From assembly GCA_050741255.1 (NCBI GenBank), contig JBOIEQ010000127.1:1-12421 (forward strand): a DNA stretch of 12,421 bases, in the 5' to 3' direction. Below, in pieces: positions 1 through 5,629 of the stretch. Origin of the DNA: CAZXNF01 sp050741255 (GTDB lineage: Bacteria; Pseudomonadota; Gammaproteobacteria; Burkholderiales; SG8-41). Within the stretch, counting starts at the first letter, position 1. Every line of letters starts with the position of its first letter. A model generated the notes under the pieces. The model was not told where the DNA came from and did no database searches. It worked only from the letters and a program-made list of their open reading frames with translations. The translations under genes were made by a program, and so were the position numbers.

Positions 1-95
1 CGCGGGATTCGGGGTCCATTGCGTTGTCGCCTCACGCTTACAGTGGCCGGCACTGCGGCGCGATCGGCTCCTAGCACTGAACCCCGACTCCCGCG
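1..95. repeat. Long imperfect inverted repeat at the left edge (possible structured RNA or REP/MITE-like element)
   Basis: Bases 1-17 and 79-95 are reverse complements at 15 of 17 positions. They would form a long GC-rich stem closing a 61-base interior. That interior holds a second perfect hairpin, CAGTG at 41-45 pairing with CACTG at 51-55 around a 5-base loop. No convincing gene covers this stretch on either strand. The left arm starts at the first base of the window, so the element may be cut. It could be a REP/BIME-like or MITE-like element, a terminator stem of an upstream gene, or a small RNA. The pairing is seen directly; the function is unknown. Confidence 0.4.
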
Positions 96-196
96 TTCGC
101 CGCATACGTTTAAGTCCATAACAGGCTCTGGGCCATCCGCCATCCGATCCCGCGTGGTGCGGTGCGGTGAAGCTGCCCAGGAACGCGGCCTCCGTG

Positions 197-202
197 CATA
201 AT
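197..202 (+). promoter_or_regulatory. Candidate -10 element upstream of ffs
   Basis: CATAAT matches the sigma-70 -10 consensus at 5 of 6 positions. It is followed by a GC-rich discriminator-like CGCGGGC, a pattern common before stable-RNA genes. No good -35 box sits 16-18 bases upstream; 174-179 matches weakly. Transcription would start near 209, leaving about 50 bases of 5' precursor before the mature 4.5S RNA. This is a motif-based inference. Confidence 0.35.
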
Positions 203-206
203 CGCG

Positions 207-245
207 GGCAGTGAACTGCCATACACGCTGGTCCGCGCAGCGGAC
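207..245 (+). other. Two adjacent perfect hairpins in the presumed ffs 5' precursor
   Basis: GGCAGT at 207-212 pairs perfectly with ACTGCC at 215-220 across a 2-base centre. GTCCGC at 231-236 pairs with GCGGAC at 240-245 across a 3-base loop. Both lie between the candidate -10 element and the first stem of the SRP RNA. They may fold in the precursor transcript and influence 5' trimming. Alternatively the first may be a small dyad protein site. The symmetry is seen directly; the role is not. Confidence 0.35.
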
Positions 246-259
246 GGGCGCAAGCTCAA

Positions 260-357
260 TGGCGGGCCTCCCCGCATTGTCCGGTGGTGAACCTGGTCAG
301 GTCCGGAAGGAAGCAGCCACAGCTACGCAGGACAAGTGCCGGGGGTAAGGCTCGCCA
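260..357 (+). ncRNA. ffs: 4.5S signal recognition particle RNA (small bacterial SRP RNA)
   Basis: This is the RNA core of the signal recognition particle. It binds Ffh and directs ribosomes making membrane proteins to FtsY. The nearly invariant domain IV segment, GGTCAGGTCCGGAAGG, lies at about 295-310 and continues into AAGCAGCCA at 311-319, forming the Ffh-binding symmetric and asymmetric loops. The terminal helix closes well: the ten bases at 260-269 pair with the ten at 348-357, with a single G-U wobble. The length of about 98 bases fits the short SRP RNA class that lacks an Alu domain. A T-rich run (361-368) follows the closing stem. Location just upstream of dnaX is common in beta- and gammaproteobacteria. 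Ends are set by pairing and may be off by a few bases. Confidence 0.95.
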
Positions 358-368
358 CCCTTATTTTT
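348..368 (+). terminator. Probable terminator formed by the ffs closing helix and a T-tract
   Basis: The 3' strand of the SRP RNA closing stem (348-357) is followed by ACCC and then TTATTTTT at 361-368. A strong stem followed by a U-rich tail resembles a Rho-independent terminator using the RNA's own terminal helix. This is inferred from layout. Confidence 0.45.
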
Positions 369-369
369 G

Positions 370-396
370 TTTACAGATAGGGTGTTAGGGTATATT
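370..396 (+). promoter_or_regulatory. Candidate promoter for the pagL-like gene
   Basis: The stretch 360-410 is strikingly AT-rich compared with its surroundings. TATATT at 391-396 is a good -10 candidate. TTTACA at 370-375 is a good -35 hexamer but leaves only 15 bases of spacer; TTGTTT at 367-372 gives 18 bases. A further TATAAG lies at 404-409. Transcription from here would leave a leader of roughly 180 bases containing the REP-like palindrome. No operator is recognised. Confidence 0.35.
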
Positions 397-420
397 GTTA
401 ATGTATAAGCTACGAACAGC

Positions 421-488
421 GGGCAGTAGGGGCGGTCTACCGCTATCGTTTATGTTTATCGTTCTGCCCCTGCGCAGGAATGACCGCC
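421..488. repeat. REP-like palindromic intergenic element
   Basis: The segment around 461-485 contains a perfect 10-base palindrome, CCTGCGCAGG (469-478). It sits inside a sequence whose minus strand reads GTCATTCCTGCGCAGG, close to the GTCATTCC-type palindromes scattered between genes in many high-GC proteobacteria. Further pairing options exist: GGCGGTC at 431-437 with GACCGCC at 482-488, GGGCAG at 421-426 with CTGCCC at 464-469, and a tight hairpin GCGGT/ACCGC at 432-443. It may be a single REP copy in the leader of the next gene. The pairing is seen; the assignment to a repeat family is by resemblance. Confidence 0.4.
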
Positions 489-584
489 GTGATGAAGCCT
501 GGGCTTGGGAGAGCCGGGGCAACCGCGTCATAACAAGTGCAAAGAAGAATGGATCGGGGTTCGGGCATGGGGAAAGGGGACCGG

Positions 585-1130
585 ATGCTCAGCACGTTCT
601 GGCCGCGATGGACCGCGCTGGCGACGGGGGTCGTACTGGCCGCGGCGGGCATGCAGGCCATGGCGGTGGACGGCGTCAGCGTGACCGGCGGCGGCGGCGG
701 TGATGCCTCGATCGCGCGCGTCGGCATCCAGTGGGACTGGAACAAGCGCTGGTTCGCCACCGGCGATTGGCACATCAACGGCTACTGGGACCTGACCCTC
801 GCGCAGTGGTTCGCGCATTCCTCGTACCAGGCGAACGACATCACCAACCTCGGCTTCACGCCGGTGTTCCGCTTCGAACAAAGCGACCAGCGCGGGCTCT
901 ATTTCGACATCGGCGTCGGGGTCAACCTGATTTCCCGCACCTCGCTCAACTATTACAAGCATTACAGCACCGCCTTCCAGTTCGGGGACCAGGCGGGCCT
1001 CGGTTACCGTTTCGGCGGCCGGGGCGAACACGATCTCCAGCTGCAGGTGCAGCACCTGTCCAACGCCAGCATCAAGCAGCCCAACAACGGGATCAACTTC
1101 TTCATGCTGCGGTACGAGTACCGCTTCTAG
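585..1130 (+). CDS. pagL: PagL-like lipid A 3-O-deacylase (outer-membrane beta-barrel)
   Basis: PagL enzymes sit in the outer membrane and remove the 3-O-linked acyl chain of lipid A, altering envelope properties and immune recognition. The chosen ATG at 585 follows a purine-rich GGAAAGGGGA (571-580) and gives a clean signal peptide with likely cleavage at AMA|VDG (residue 27). Upstream in-frame starts (GTG 537, ATG 549, ATG 567) would add a charged leader. The mature part shows alternating beta-barrel strands and ends in YEYRF, an aromatic C-terminus typical of barrels. The family motif is present as QHLSNASIKQPNNG (156-169), giving the catalytic His157 and Ser159. The acidic third residue, Glu140 of the Pseudomonas enzyme, falls by spacing at Asn171 here. 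The 181-residue length is normal. The gene may be a solo unit; dnaX starts 101 bases later. Fold is confident, activity less so. Confidence 0.85.
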   Translation: MLSTFWPRWTALATGVVLAAAGMQAMAVDGVSVTGGGGGDASIARVGIQWDWNKRWFATGDWHINGYWDLTLAQWFAHSSYQANDITNLGFTPVFRFEQSDQRGLYFDIGVGVNLISRTSLNYYKHYSTAFQFGDQAGLGYRFGGRGEHDLQLQVQHLSNASIKQPNNGINFFMLRYEYRF

Positions 1131-1156
1131 CGTCTCGCCGCGCCTCGCGCATCCGC

Positions 1157-1181
1157 GCGCAAGCGGCTACCATTGCGCTTT
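1157..1181 (+). terminator. Weak candidate terminator after the pagL-like gene
   Basis: GCGCAA at 1157-1162 pairs perfectly with TTGCGC at 1173-1178, with a 10-base loop, followed by TTT only. A second hairpin, CGGCG/CGCCG with a CTTT tetraloop, lies at 1193-1206 in the same gap. The short T run makes intrinsic termination uncertain. Confidence 0.25.
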
Positions 1182-1231
1182 CCTGACCGCGTCGGCGCTT
1201 TCGCCGGCGCCCTGACACCCCGGATTGCATC

Positions 1232-2833
1232 GTGACGGTCGCACTGGCGCGCAAGTGGCGCCCGAAAACTTTTGCCGAACTCGTCGGCCAGGAGCACGTG
1301 GTCGCCGCGCTCGCCAACGCCCTGGGCGGCCAGCGCCTGCATCACGCCTGGTTGTTCACGGGCACCCGCGGCGTCGGCAAAACGACCCTGGCGCGCATCG
1401 TCGCCAAGGCCCTCAACTGCGAAACCGGCGTGACGGCCACGCCCTGCGGGCAGTGCGCGGCGTGCATGGCCATCGATGCAGGCCGCTTCATCGACGTCAT
1501 CGAGCTCGACGCGGCCTCGAACACCCAGGTGGACAACATGCGCGAGCTGCTGGAGAACGCGCTGTACGCGCCGACCGCCGGCCGTTTCAAGGTGTACATC
1601 ATCGACGAAGTGCACATGCTCTCGAAGAGCGCCTTCAACGCGATGCTGAAGACGCTCGAGGAGCCGCCTGCGCACGTCAAATTCGTGCTGGCCACCACCG
1701 ATCCGCAGAAAATTCCGGTGACGGTGCTGTCGCGCTGCCTGCAGTTCAACCTGAAACAGATCCCCGAAGCGCAGATCGTGCAGCGCCTGCAGGCGGTCCT
1801 GCAGGCCGAAGGCATCGCTGCGGATGCCGAGGGACTCGCCCGGCTCGCGCGCGCGGCCCAGGGCAGCCTGCGCGACGCCCTGTCGCTGGCCGACCAGGCG
1901 GTCGCGCACGGTGCGGGCAAGATCGACGGCGGGGCCGTGCGCGCGATGCTCGGCGCGGTCGACGGTTCGCACCTCATCGCAATCCTGCGCGCGCTCGCCG
2001 CCGGTGACGGGTCCGCCGTGATGGCGGAGGCCGGCCGCATGCGCGAAGCGAGCTTGTCGTTCGAGGCGGCGCTGTCCGAACTGGCATCGTGGCTGCACCG
2101 GATTGCGGTGGCCCAGGTGATCCCGGACAGCGCGGATGCCGTCGATGCCGCCGACAGCGAGGTCGCTGCGGTTGCCGAGCTGGCAGCGGCGTTGGCGCCG
2201 GAAGACGTGCAGCTCTGCTACCAGATCGCCATCCAGGGCCGCCAGGATTTCACGTACGCGCCGGATGACTACGCGGGGTTCACGATCGCGCTGCTGCGCA
2301 TGCTGGCGTTCCGTCCGGACGGCGGTGCCGCTGCAAGGCCGGTGGCCGCGCGCACGCCGGGCCGCGTGGCGGCACCTGCGCCCGTGGCCAAAGTGGCGGG
2401 TGTGCCGGTGGCGGACGCCGGTGCCATACCGGGCAGCGCCACCGCCACTGCGGACGCCGGGGACTGGGCACAGCTCGCGGCCTCGCTGAACGGCGGCGGT
2501 ATGGTTCGCATGCTGGCGCAGCACTGCGAACTGATACAGCGGGAGGGCAGCCGCTTCGAATTTCGAGTGGCAGCCGCACACAAGCACCTGCTGGCGCCGA
2601 CCTACCAGGCCAAGATGAAAGAGGCGCTGGAGCGGGCACTGGGCGAGTCGGTGCGGCTGTCGTTCGCCGTCGGCGACACGGCGGCGGCGACGCCGGCCGC
2701 CATTGAAGCGAAGGAAACCTCCGCGCGCACCGCGGATGCGGCCAGCGCGCTCGACGACGACCCGTTCGTGCGGGAACTCAAGAACGATTTCGGGGGCCGC
2801 GTGGTGCCCTCGACCATCAAGCCGCTGCAGTAA
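1232..2833 (+). CDS. dnaX: DNA polymerase III subunit tau (clamp-loader ATPase)
   Basis: DnaX is the AAA+ motor of the clamp loader that places the beta clamp on primed DNA; its long tau form also ties the loader to the polymerase core and the DnaB helicase. The N-terminus reads ARKWRPKTFAELVGQEHV as in the family. Walker A GTRGVGKT is at 44-51, a zinc module at Cys63, Cys72, Cys75 and Cys78, Walker B IIDEVH at 123-128, and the SRC arginine finger at 167-169. An Ala/Pro-rich linker (about 355-405) joins the loader to a C-terminal tau domain (about 409-533). The length of 533 residues suits a full tau. No A-rich slippage heptamer like that of E. coli is visible, so a shortened gamma by frameshift is not supported. 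The GTG start has no strong ribosome binding site. Next is ybaB, 30 bases downstream. Confidence 0.97.
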   Translation: MTVALARKWRPKTFAELVGQEHVVAALANALGGQRLHHAWLFTGTRGVGKTTLARIVAKALNCETGVTATPCGQCAACMAIDAGRFIDVIELDAASNTQVDNMRELLENALYAPTAGRFKVYIIDEVHMLSKSAFNAMLKTLEEPPAHVKFVLATTDPQKIPVTVLSRCLQFNLKQIPEAQIVQRLQAVLQAEGIAADAEGLARLARAAQGSLRDALSLADQAVAHGAGKIDGGAVRAMLGAVDGSHLIAILRALAAGDGSAVMAEAGRMREASLSFEAALSELASWLHRIAVAQVIPDSADAVDAADSEVAAVAELAAALAPEDVQLCYQIAIQGRQDFTYAPDDYAGFTIALLRMLAFRPDGGAAARPVAARTPGRVAAPAPVAKVAGVPVADAGAIPGSATATADAGDWAQLAASLNGGGMVRMLAQHCELIQREGSRFEFRVAAAHKHLLAPTYQAKMKEALERALGESVRLSFAVGDTAAATPAAIEAKETSARTADAASALDDDPFVRELKNDFGGRVVPSTIKPLQ

Positions 2834-2863
2834 GCGCGCGGCCATTCGACGGGAGATAACGAC

Positions 2864-3190
2864 ATGATGAAGGGCGGCTTGTCCGGGCTGATGAAACAGG
2901 CCCAGCAGATGCAGGAGAACATGAAGAAGATGCAGGAGCAGCTGGCCGCGCAGGAAGTCGAGGGCCAGTCCGGCGCCGGCATGGTGAAGGTCGTCATGAC
3001 CTGCCGCCACGACGTCAAGCGCATCACCATCGATCCCGGTCTCGTCGGTGACGACAAGGACATGCTGGAAGACCTGGTCGCCGCGGCAGTGAACGACGCG
3101 GTGCGCAAGGTGGAAGCGACCGTGCAGGAAAAGATGGGCGGACTGGCCGCCGGCATGGGTCTGCCGCCCGGGATGAAACTGCCGTTCTGA
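2864..3190 (+). CDS. ybaB: YbaB/EbfC family nucleoid-associated protein
   Basis: This is a small dimeric DNA-binding protein of the YbaB/EbfC family, thought to coat or bridge DNA and affect expression or recombination; its exact job is unsettled. The 108-residue protein has the family layout: a Gly- and Met-rich start (MMKGGLSGLMKQAQQMQENMK), a long N-terminal helix, the core GxxGAGMVKVVMTCRHDVKRITIDP, and a C-terminal helix ending in a Gly/Met/Pro-rich tail. A good ribosome binding site, GGGAG, lies at 2851-2855, 8 bases before ATG 2864; a second ATG follows at once at 2867. It sits between dnaX and recR, the conserved order across many bacteria, and is probably co-transcribed with both. 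Confidence 0.95.
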   Translation: MMKGGLSGLMKQAQQMQENMKKMQEQLAAQEVEGQSGAGMVKVVMTCRHDVKRITIDPGLVGDDKDMLEDLVAAAVNDAVRKVEATVQEKMGGLAAGMGLPPGMKLPF

Positions 3191-3209
3191 ACGGCGTGCA
3201 GCTGCGTAC

Positions 3210-3824
3210 TTGAAAAATCCCTCTTCCCTCGAAGAACTCATCATTGCCCTGCGCTGCCTGCCCGGGGTGGGGCCGAAGTCCGCGCAGCGCATGGCCTTCC
3301 ATCTGCTCCAGCGCGACCGCCCGGGCGCCACACGCCTCAGCGGTGCACTGGCCCAGGCCACTTCGCGCATCCGGCATTGCGCGAAGTGCAATACCTACAC
3401 CGAGGAAGAGTTGTGCGTGCTGTGTGCCTCGCCGCGCCGCGACGCGGCGTTGCTGTGCGTGGTGGAGACGCCGGCTGACCTGCTGATGATGGAACAGGCG
3501 CATTGCTACAGCGGCTTGTACTTCGTGCTGATGGGGCGGCTGTCGCCGCTCGACGGCGTGGGCCCGCGTGACATCCATCTGGACCGCCTGCTCGCGCGCG
3601 CCGCGGATGGCGTGGTGCGCGAGGTGGTGCTGGCGACGAATTTCACCGTGGAAGGCGAGGCCACCGCGCATTACATCGCGGAACTGCTGCTGGCGCGCGG
3701 CGAAGGCCTGAAAGTCAGTCGCATCGCGCGCGGGTTGCCGGTCGGCGGCGAACTGGAACACGTCGACAGCGGTACGCTCGCGCAGGCCCTGATCGAACGC
3801 CGGCCGCTGGCGGCTGCGAGCTGA
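3210..3824 (+). CDS. recR: Recombination mediator protein RecR
   Basis: RecR acts with RecO (and RecF) to load RecA onto SSB-coated single-stranded DNA at gaps and stalled forks. The helix-hairpin-helix segment LPGVGPKSAQRMAF is at 17-30, a four-Cys zinc finger at Cys57, Cys60, Cys69 and Cys72, and a Toprim domain follows from about 80 (LLCVVETPADLLMMEQ, with the conserved Glu86). The C-terminal part holds RIARGLPVGGELEHVDSGTL. The 204-residue length is standard. The start is TTG at 3210; no ATG or GTG in frame precedes the conserved N-terminus, and the upstream bases give little ribosome binding site. It starts 19 bases after ybaB and is followed after one base by the pseudouridine synthase, so translational coupling is likely. 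Confidence 0.96.
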   Translation: MKNPSSLEELIIALRCLPGVGPKSAQRMAFHLLQRDRPGATRLSGALAQATSRIRHCAKCNTYTEEELCVLCASPRRDAALLCVVETPADLLMMEQAHCYSGLYFVLMGRLSPLDGVGPRDIHLDRLLARAADGVVREVVLATNFTVEGEATAHYIAELLLARGEGLKVSRIARGLPVGGELEHVDSGTLAQALIERRPLAAAS

Positions 3825-3825
3825 C

Positions 3826-4674
3826 ATGCCGCGCCGCACGCCACAACGTCCGACCACCGCGGGCACTCCCAGCACCCAGAAGCTGCACAAGGCGCTGGCG
3901 CAATCGGGATTGGGGTCGCGGCGCGACATGGAACAGTGGATCCGCGAGGGCAAGGTGCGGATCAACGGTGAAGTGGCGACCATCGGCGCCCGCGTGGGGC
4001 CGGGGGATGAAGTGCAGGTGGGGCGCCAGCACGTGCGCGTGCCGTCAGAGGCGCGCAATGCCCGCGTGCTGCTGTACCACAAGCCGGAGGGAGAAATCAC
4101 CACGCGTGACGATCCGCAGGGCCGCCCGACGGTGTTTTCCCATCTGCCCCGCGTGCGCGGCGCCAAATGGCTGGCGGTCGGCCGTCTGGACTACAACACC
4201 TGCGGACTGCTGGTGTTCACCACCTCGGGCGATCTCGCGAACCGGCTGGCGCACCCGCGCTTCGCGCTTGAACGCGAATATGCGGTGCGCGTGCTGGGCA
4301 CGCTGACGCCGGAGCAGACCGCAAGCCTGACCGGCGGCATCAAGCTTAAGGACGGTCCAGCCAAACTCGAACAACTGGTCCTGCGCGGCGGCCGTGGCGT
4401 GAACCAGTGGTACATCGTGCAGACGCGGGAAGGACGCAACCGTATCGTGCGCCGCCTGTTCGAGGCCGTCGGCGCCCGGATTTCGCGACTGATGCGCGTG
4501 CGCTTTGGCCCGCTGACCCTGCCGCCGCGCCTCAAGCGCGGCCAGGTTTACGAGCTGACGCGCGAGCAGGTTTCAGCGCTCGCCGGCTGGCTGGACGCGC
4601 AGGAGCGGCCGCAGCCGGCCGCGGGGTCCGCGCCGCCCGCGGAAGCGCCACGCCGGATTGCACCGCGCCGCTGA
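3826..4674 (+). CDS. rluB: 23S rRNA pseudouridine synthase, RluB type (RsuA/RluB/E/F family)
   Basis: This enzyme isomerises a uridine in 23S rRNA (U2605 for E. coli RluB). An S4 RNA-binding domain lies at about 17-63. The catalytic motif is GRLDYNTCGLLVFTT (119-133), with Asp122 as nucleophile. The NTCGLL wording and the following LANRLAHPRFALEREYAVRVLG closely match E. coli RluB rather than RsuA or RluF. GRNRIVRRLFEAVG (about 203-216) and the LRVRFGPLTLP-like block complete the fold. The N-terminus is a short basic tail and the C-terminus a low-complexity Ala/Pro/Arg tail ending at 4674. The ATG lies one base after the recR stop. The last 143 bases overlap, on the opposite strand, the extended prmB frame. 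The exact rRNA target is inferred by similarity. Confidence 0.92.
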   Translation: MPRRTPQRPTTAGTPSTQKLHKALAQSGLGSRRDMEQWIREGKVRINGEVATIGARVGPGDEVQVGRQHVRVPSEARNARVLLYHKPEGEITTRDDPQGRPTVFSHLPRVRGAKWLAVGRLDYNTCGLLVFTTSGDLANRLAHPRFALEREYAVRVLGTLTPEQTASLTGGIKLKDGPAKLEQLVLRGGRGVNQWYIVQTREGRNRIVRRLFEAVGARISRLMRVRFGPLTLPPRLKRGQVYELTREQVSALAGWLDAQERPQPAAGSAPPAEAPRRIAPRR

Positions 4675-5629
4675 CGCCTGCCTTGGGTTTCATCGCGCGG
4701 ATAATGCTCGCGTCGGCTTTCATCGCGCGGATAATGCTCGCGCGGTTCGCCACCAGCACGCAATCGTCTCCGCCACTGGTCTGCGGCCACCACGCTTCGA
4801 GTGCCGGGATAGCCTTCTCCACGCGTCCGCGCGCGTGACCGACCTCCAGCACGAGCACGCCGTGGGTCGTCAGATGGTCTGCGGCGGCGGCGATGATGCG
4901 CCGCACGAGATCGAGACCGTCGCGCCCGCCGGCGAGCGCGAGCGCGGGCTCGTGACGATACTCCGGCGGCAGGCGATGCATCACGGCGTCGGTGACGTAT
5001 GGCGGGTTCGACAGGATCAGGTCGTAGCGCCGTCCCGCGAGCGCCGCGAACAGGTCGCTGCGCGCCAGCCGCACGCGCCGGCCGAGGCGGTAGGCGGCCA
5101 CATTGCGTTTTGCGACCGCCAGCGCGGGCGCGGACAGGTCCGCCGCGTCGACCGTCGCACCCGGACAGGCCAGCGCCGCCAGGATCGCCAGGCAGCCGGA
5201 GCCCGTGCACAGATCGAGGACGCTGCGCACCCCCCCGAGCGGCGGTAGCAGCGGGGAAGGTTCGCGCAGGATTTCCGCGATGAAGGAGCGCGGCACGAGG
5301 ACACGGCGATCGATGTAGAAACGGTGCTCGCCCAGCCAGGCTTCACGCGTGAGATAGGCGGCGGGCAGCCGTTCGCCGGTGCGCGCCGCGAGCAGCCGTA
5401 TGATCGCGGCCTGTTGGGTGGCAGAGACCGGGCGCTTTGCGACACTGGTCAAGTCATCAAGCGGGAGTCCCAGCGCGTGCAGGACCAGGTAGACCGCCTC
5501 GTCCCAGGCGTTGGCGGTGCCATGTCCGAAGGCGACGCGGGCCCGGCGCAGGCGTCGCTCGACGTCGCGCGCAAGCGCGAGCACGGTGCGGTCCCTGGGG
5601 AAGCTGCGCCGGGCGCGGGCCGCGGTCAC
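4532..5629 (-). CDS. prmB: 50S ribosomal protein L3 glutamine methyltransferase (PrmB) with an extended C-terminal tail
   Basis: PrmB uses S-adenosylmethionine to methylate a glutamine side chain of ribosomal protein L3. The SAM motif DLCTGSGC is at 139-146 and the catalytic NPPY at 208-211. GHGTANAWDEAV (36-47), RVLVPRSFIAE and EYRHEPALALAGGRDGLDLVRRI follow E. coli PrmB closely. The start is GTG at 5629, whose last two bases open the pilU stop (GTGA, 4-base overlap). Homology ends near GGDDCVLVANR (287-296). From there about 68 residues continue as a basic Ala/Pro/Arg-rich tail that begins with a ten-residue duplication, ASIIRAMK repeated at 297-304 and 307-314. The last 47 or so codons are antisense to rluB. 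Usual length is about 300 residues; this frame gives 365. The core is certain; the tail may be a decayed stop. Confidence 0.93.
   Translation of the reverse strand: MTAARARRSFPRDRTVLALARDVERRLRRARVAFGHGTANAWDEAVYLVLHALGLPLDDLTSVAKRPVSATQQAAIIRLLAARTGERLPAAYLTREAWLGEHRFYIDRRVLVPRSFIAEILREPSPLLPPLGGVRSVLDLCTGSGCLAILAALACPGATVDAADLSAPALAVAKRNVAAYRLGRRVRLARSDLFAALAGRRYDLILSNPPYVTDAVMHRLPPEYRHEPALALAGGRDGLDLVRRIIAAAADHLTTHGVLVLEVGHARGRVEKAIPALEAWWPQTSGGDDCVLVANRASIIRAMKADASIIRAMKPKAGVSGAVQSGVALPRAARTPRPAAAAPARPASRRALKPARASARKPGRA
4688..4742. repeat. Tandem direct repeat, 30-bp period
   Basis: A 25-base sequence at 4688-4712, beginning TTTCATCGCGCGGATAATGC, recurs exactly at 4718-4742. Five bases (TCGGC) separate the copies, giving a 30-bp period. 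It lies just beyond the rluB stop, inside the prmB frame, where it duplicates ten residues and preserves frame. Each copy holds GATAAT followed by GCTCGCG, which resembles a plus-strand -10 element with discriminator, but no matching -35 box is visible. It probably arose by replication slippage. Confidence 0.9.

Noticed and set aside
19..201. A 60-codon plus-strand frame upstream of ffs
   Set aside because: It has no ribosome binding site, no recognisable sequence and covers the inverted repeat; more likely non-coding.
1127..3391. A 754-codon open frame on the minus strand opposite dnaX and ybaB
   Set aside because: It is antisense to clearly real genes, has His/Arg/Ala-rich composition and no domain; high GC codon bias keeps the frame open.
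4688..4742. CRISPR-like repeat
   Set aside because: Only two copies with a 5-base spacer and no cas genes; it is a simple tandem duplication.
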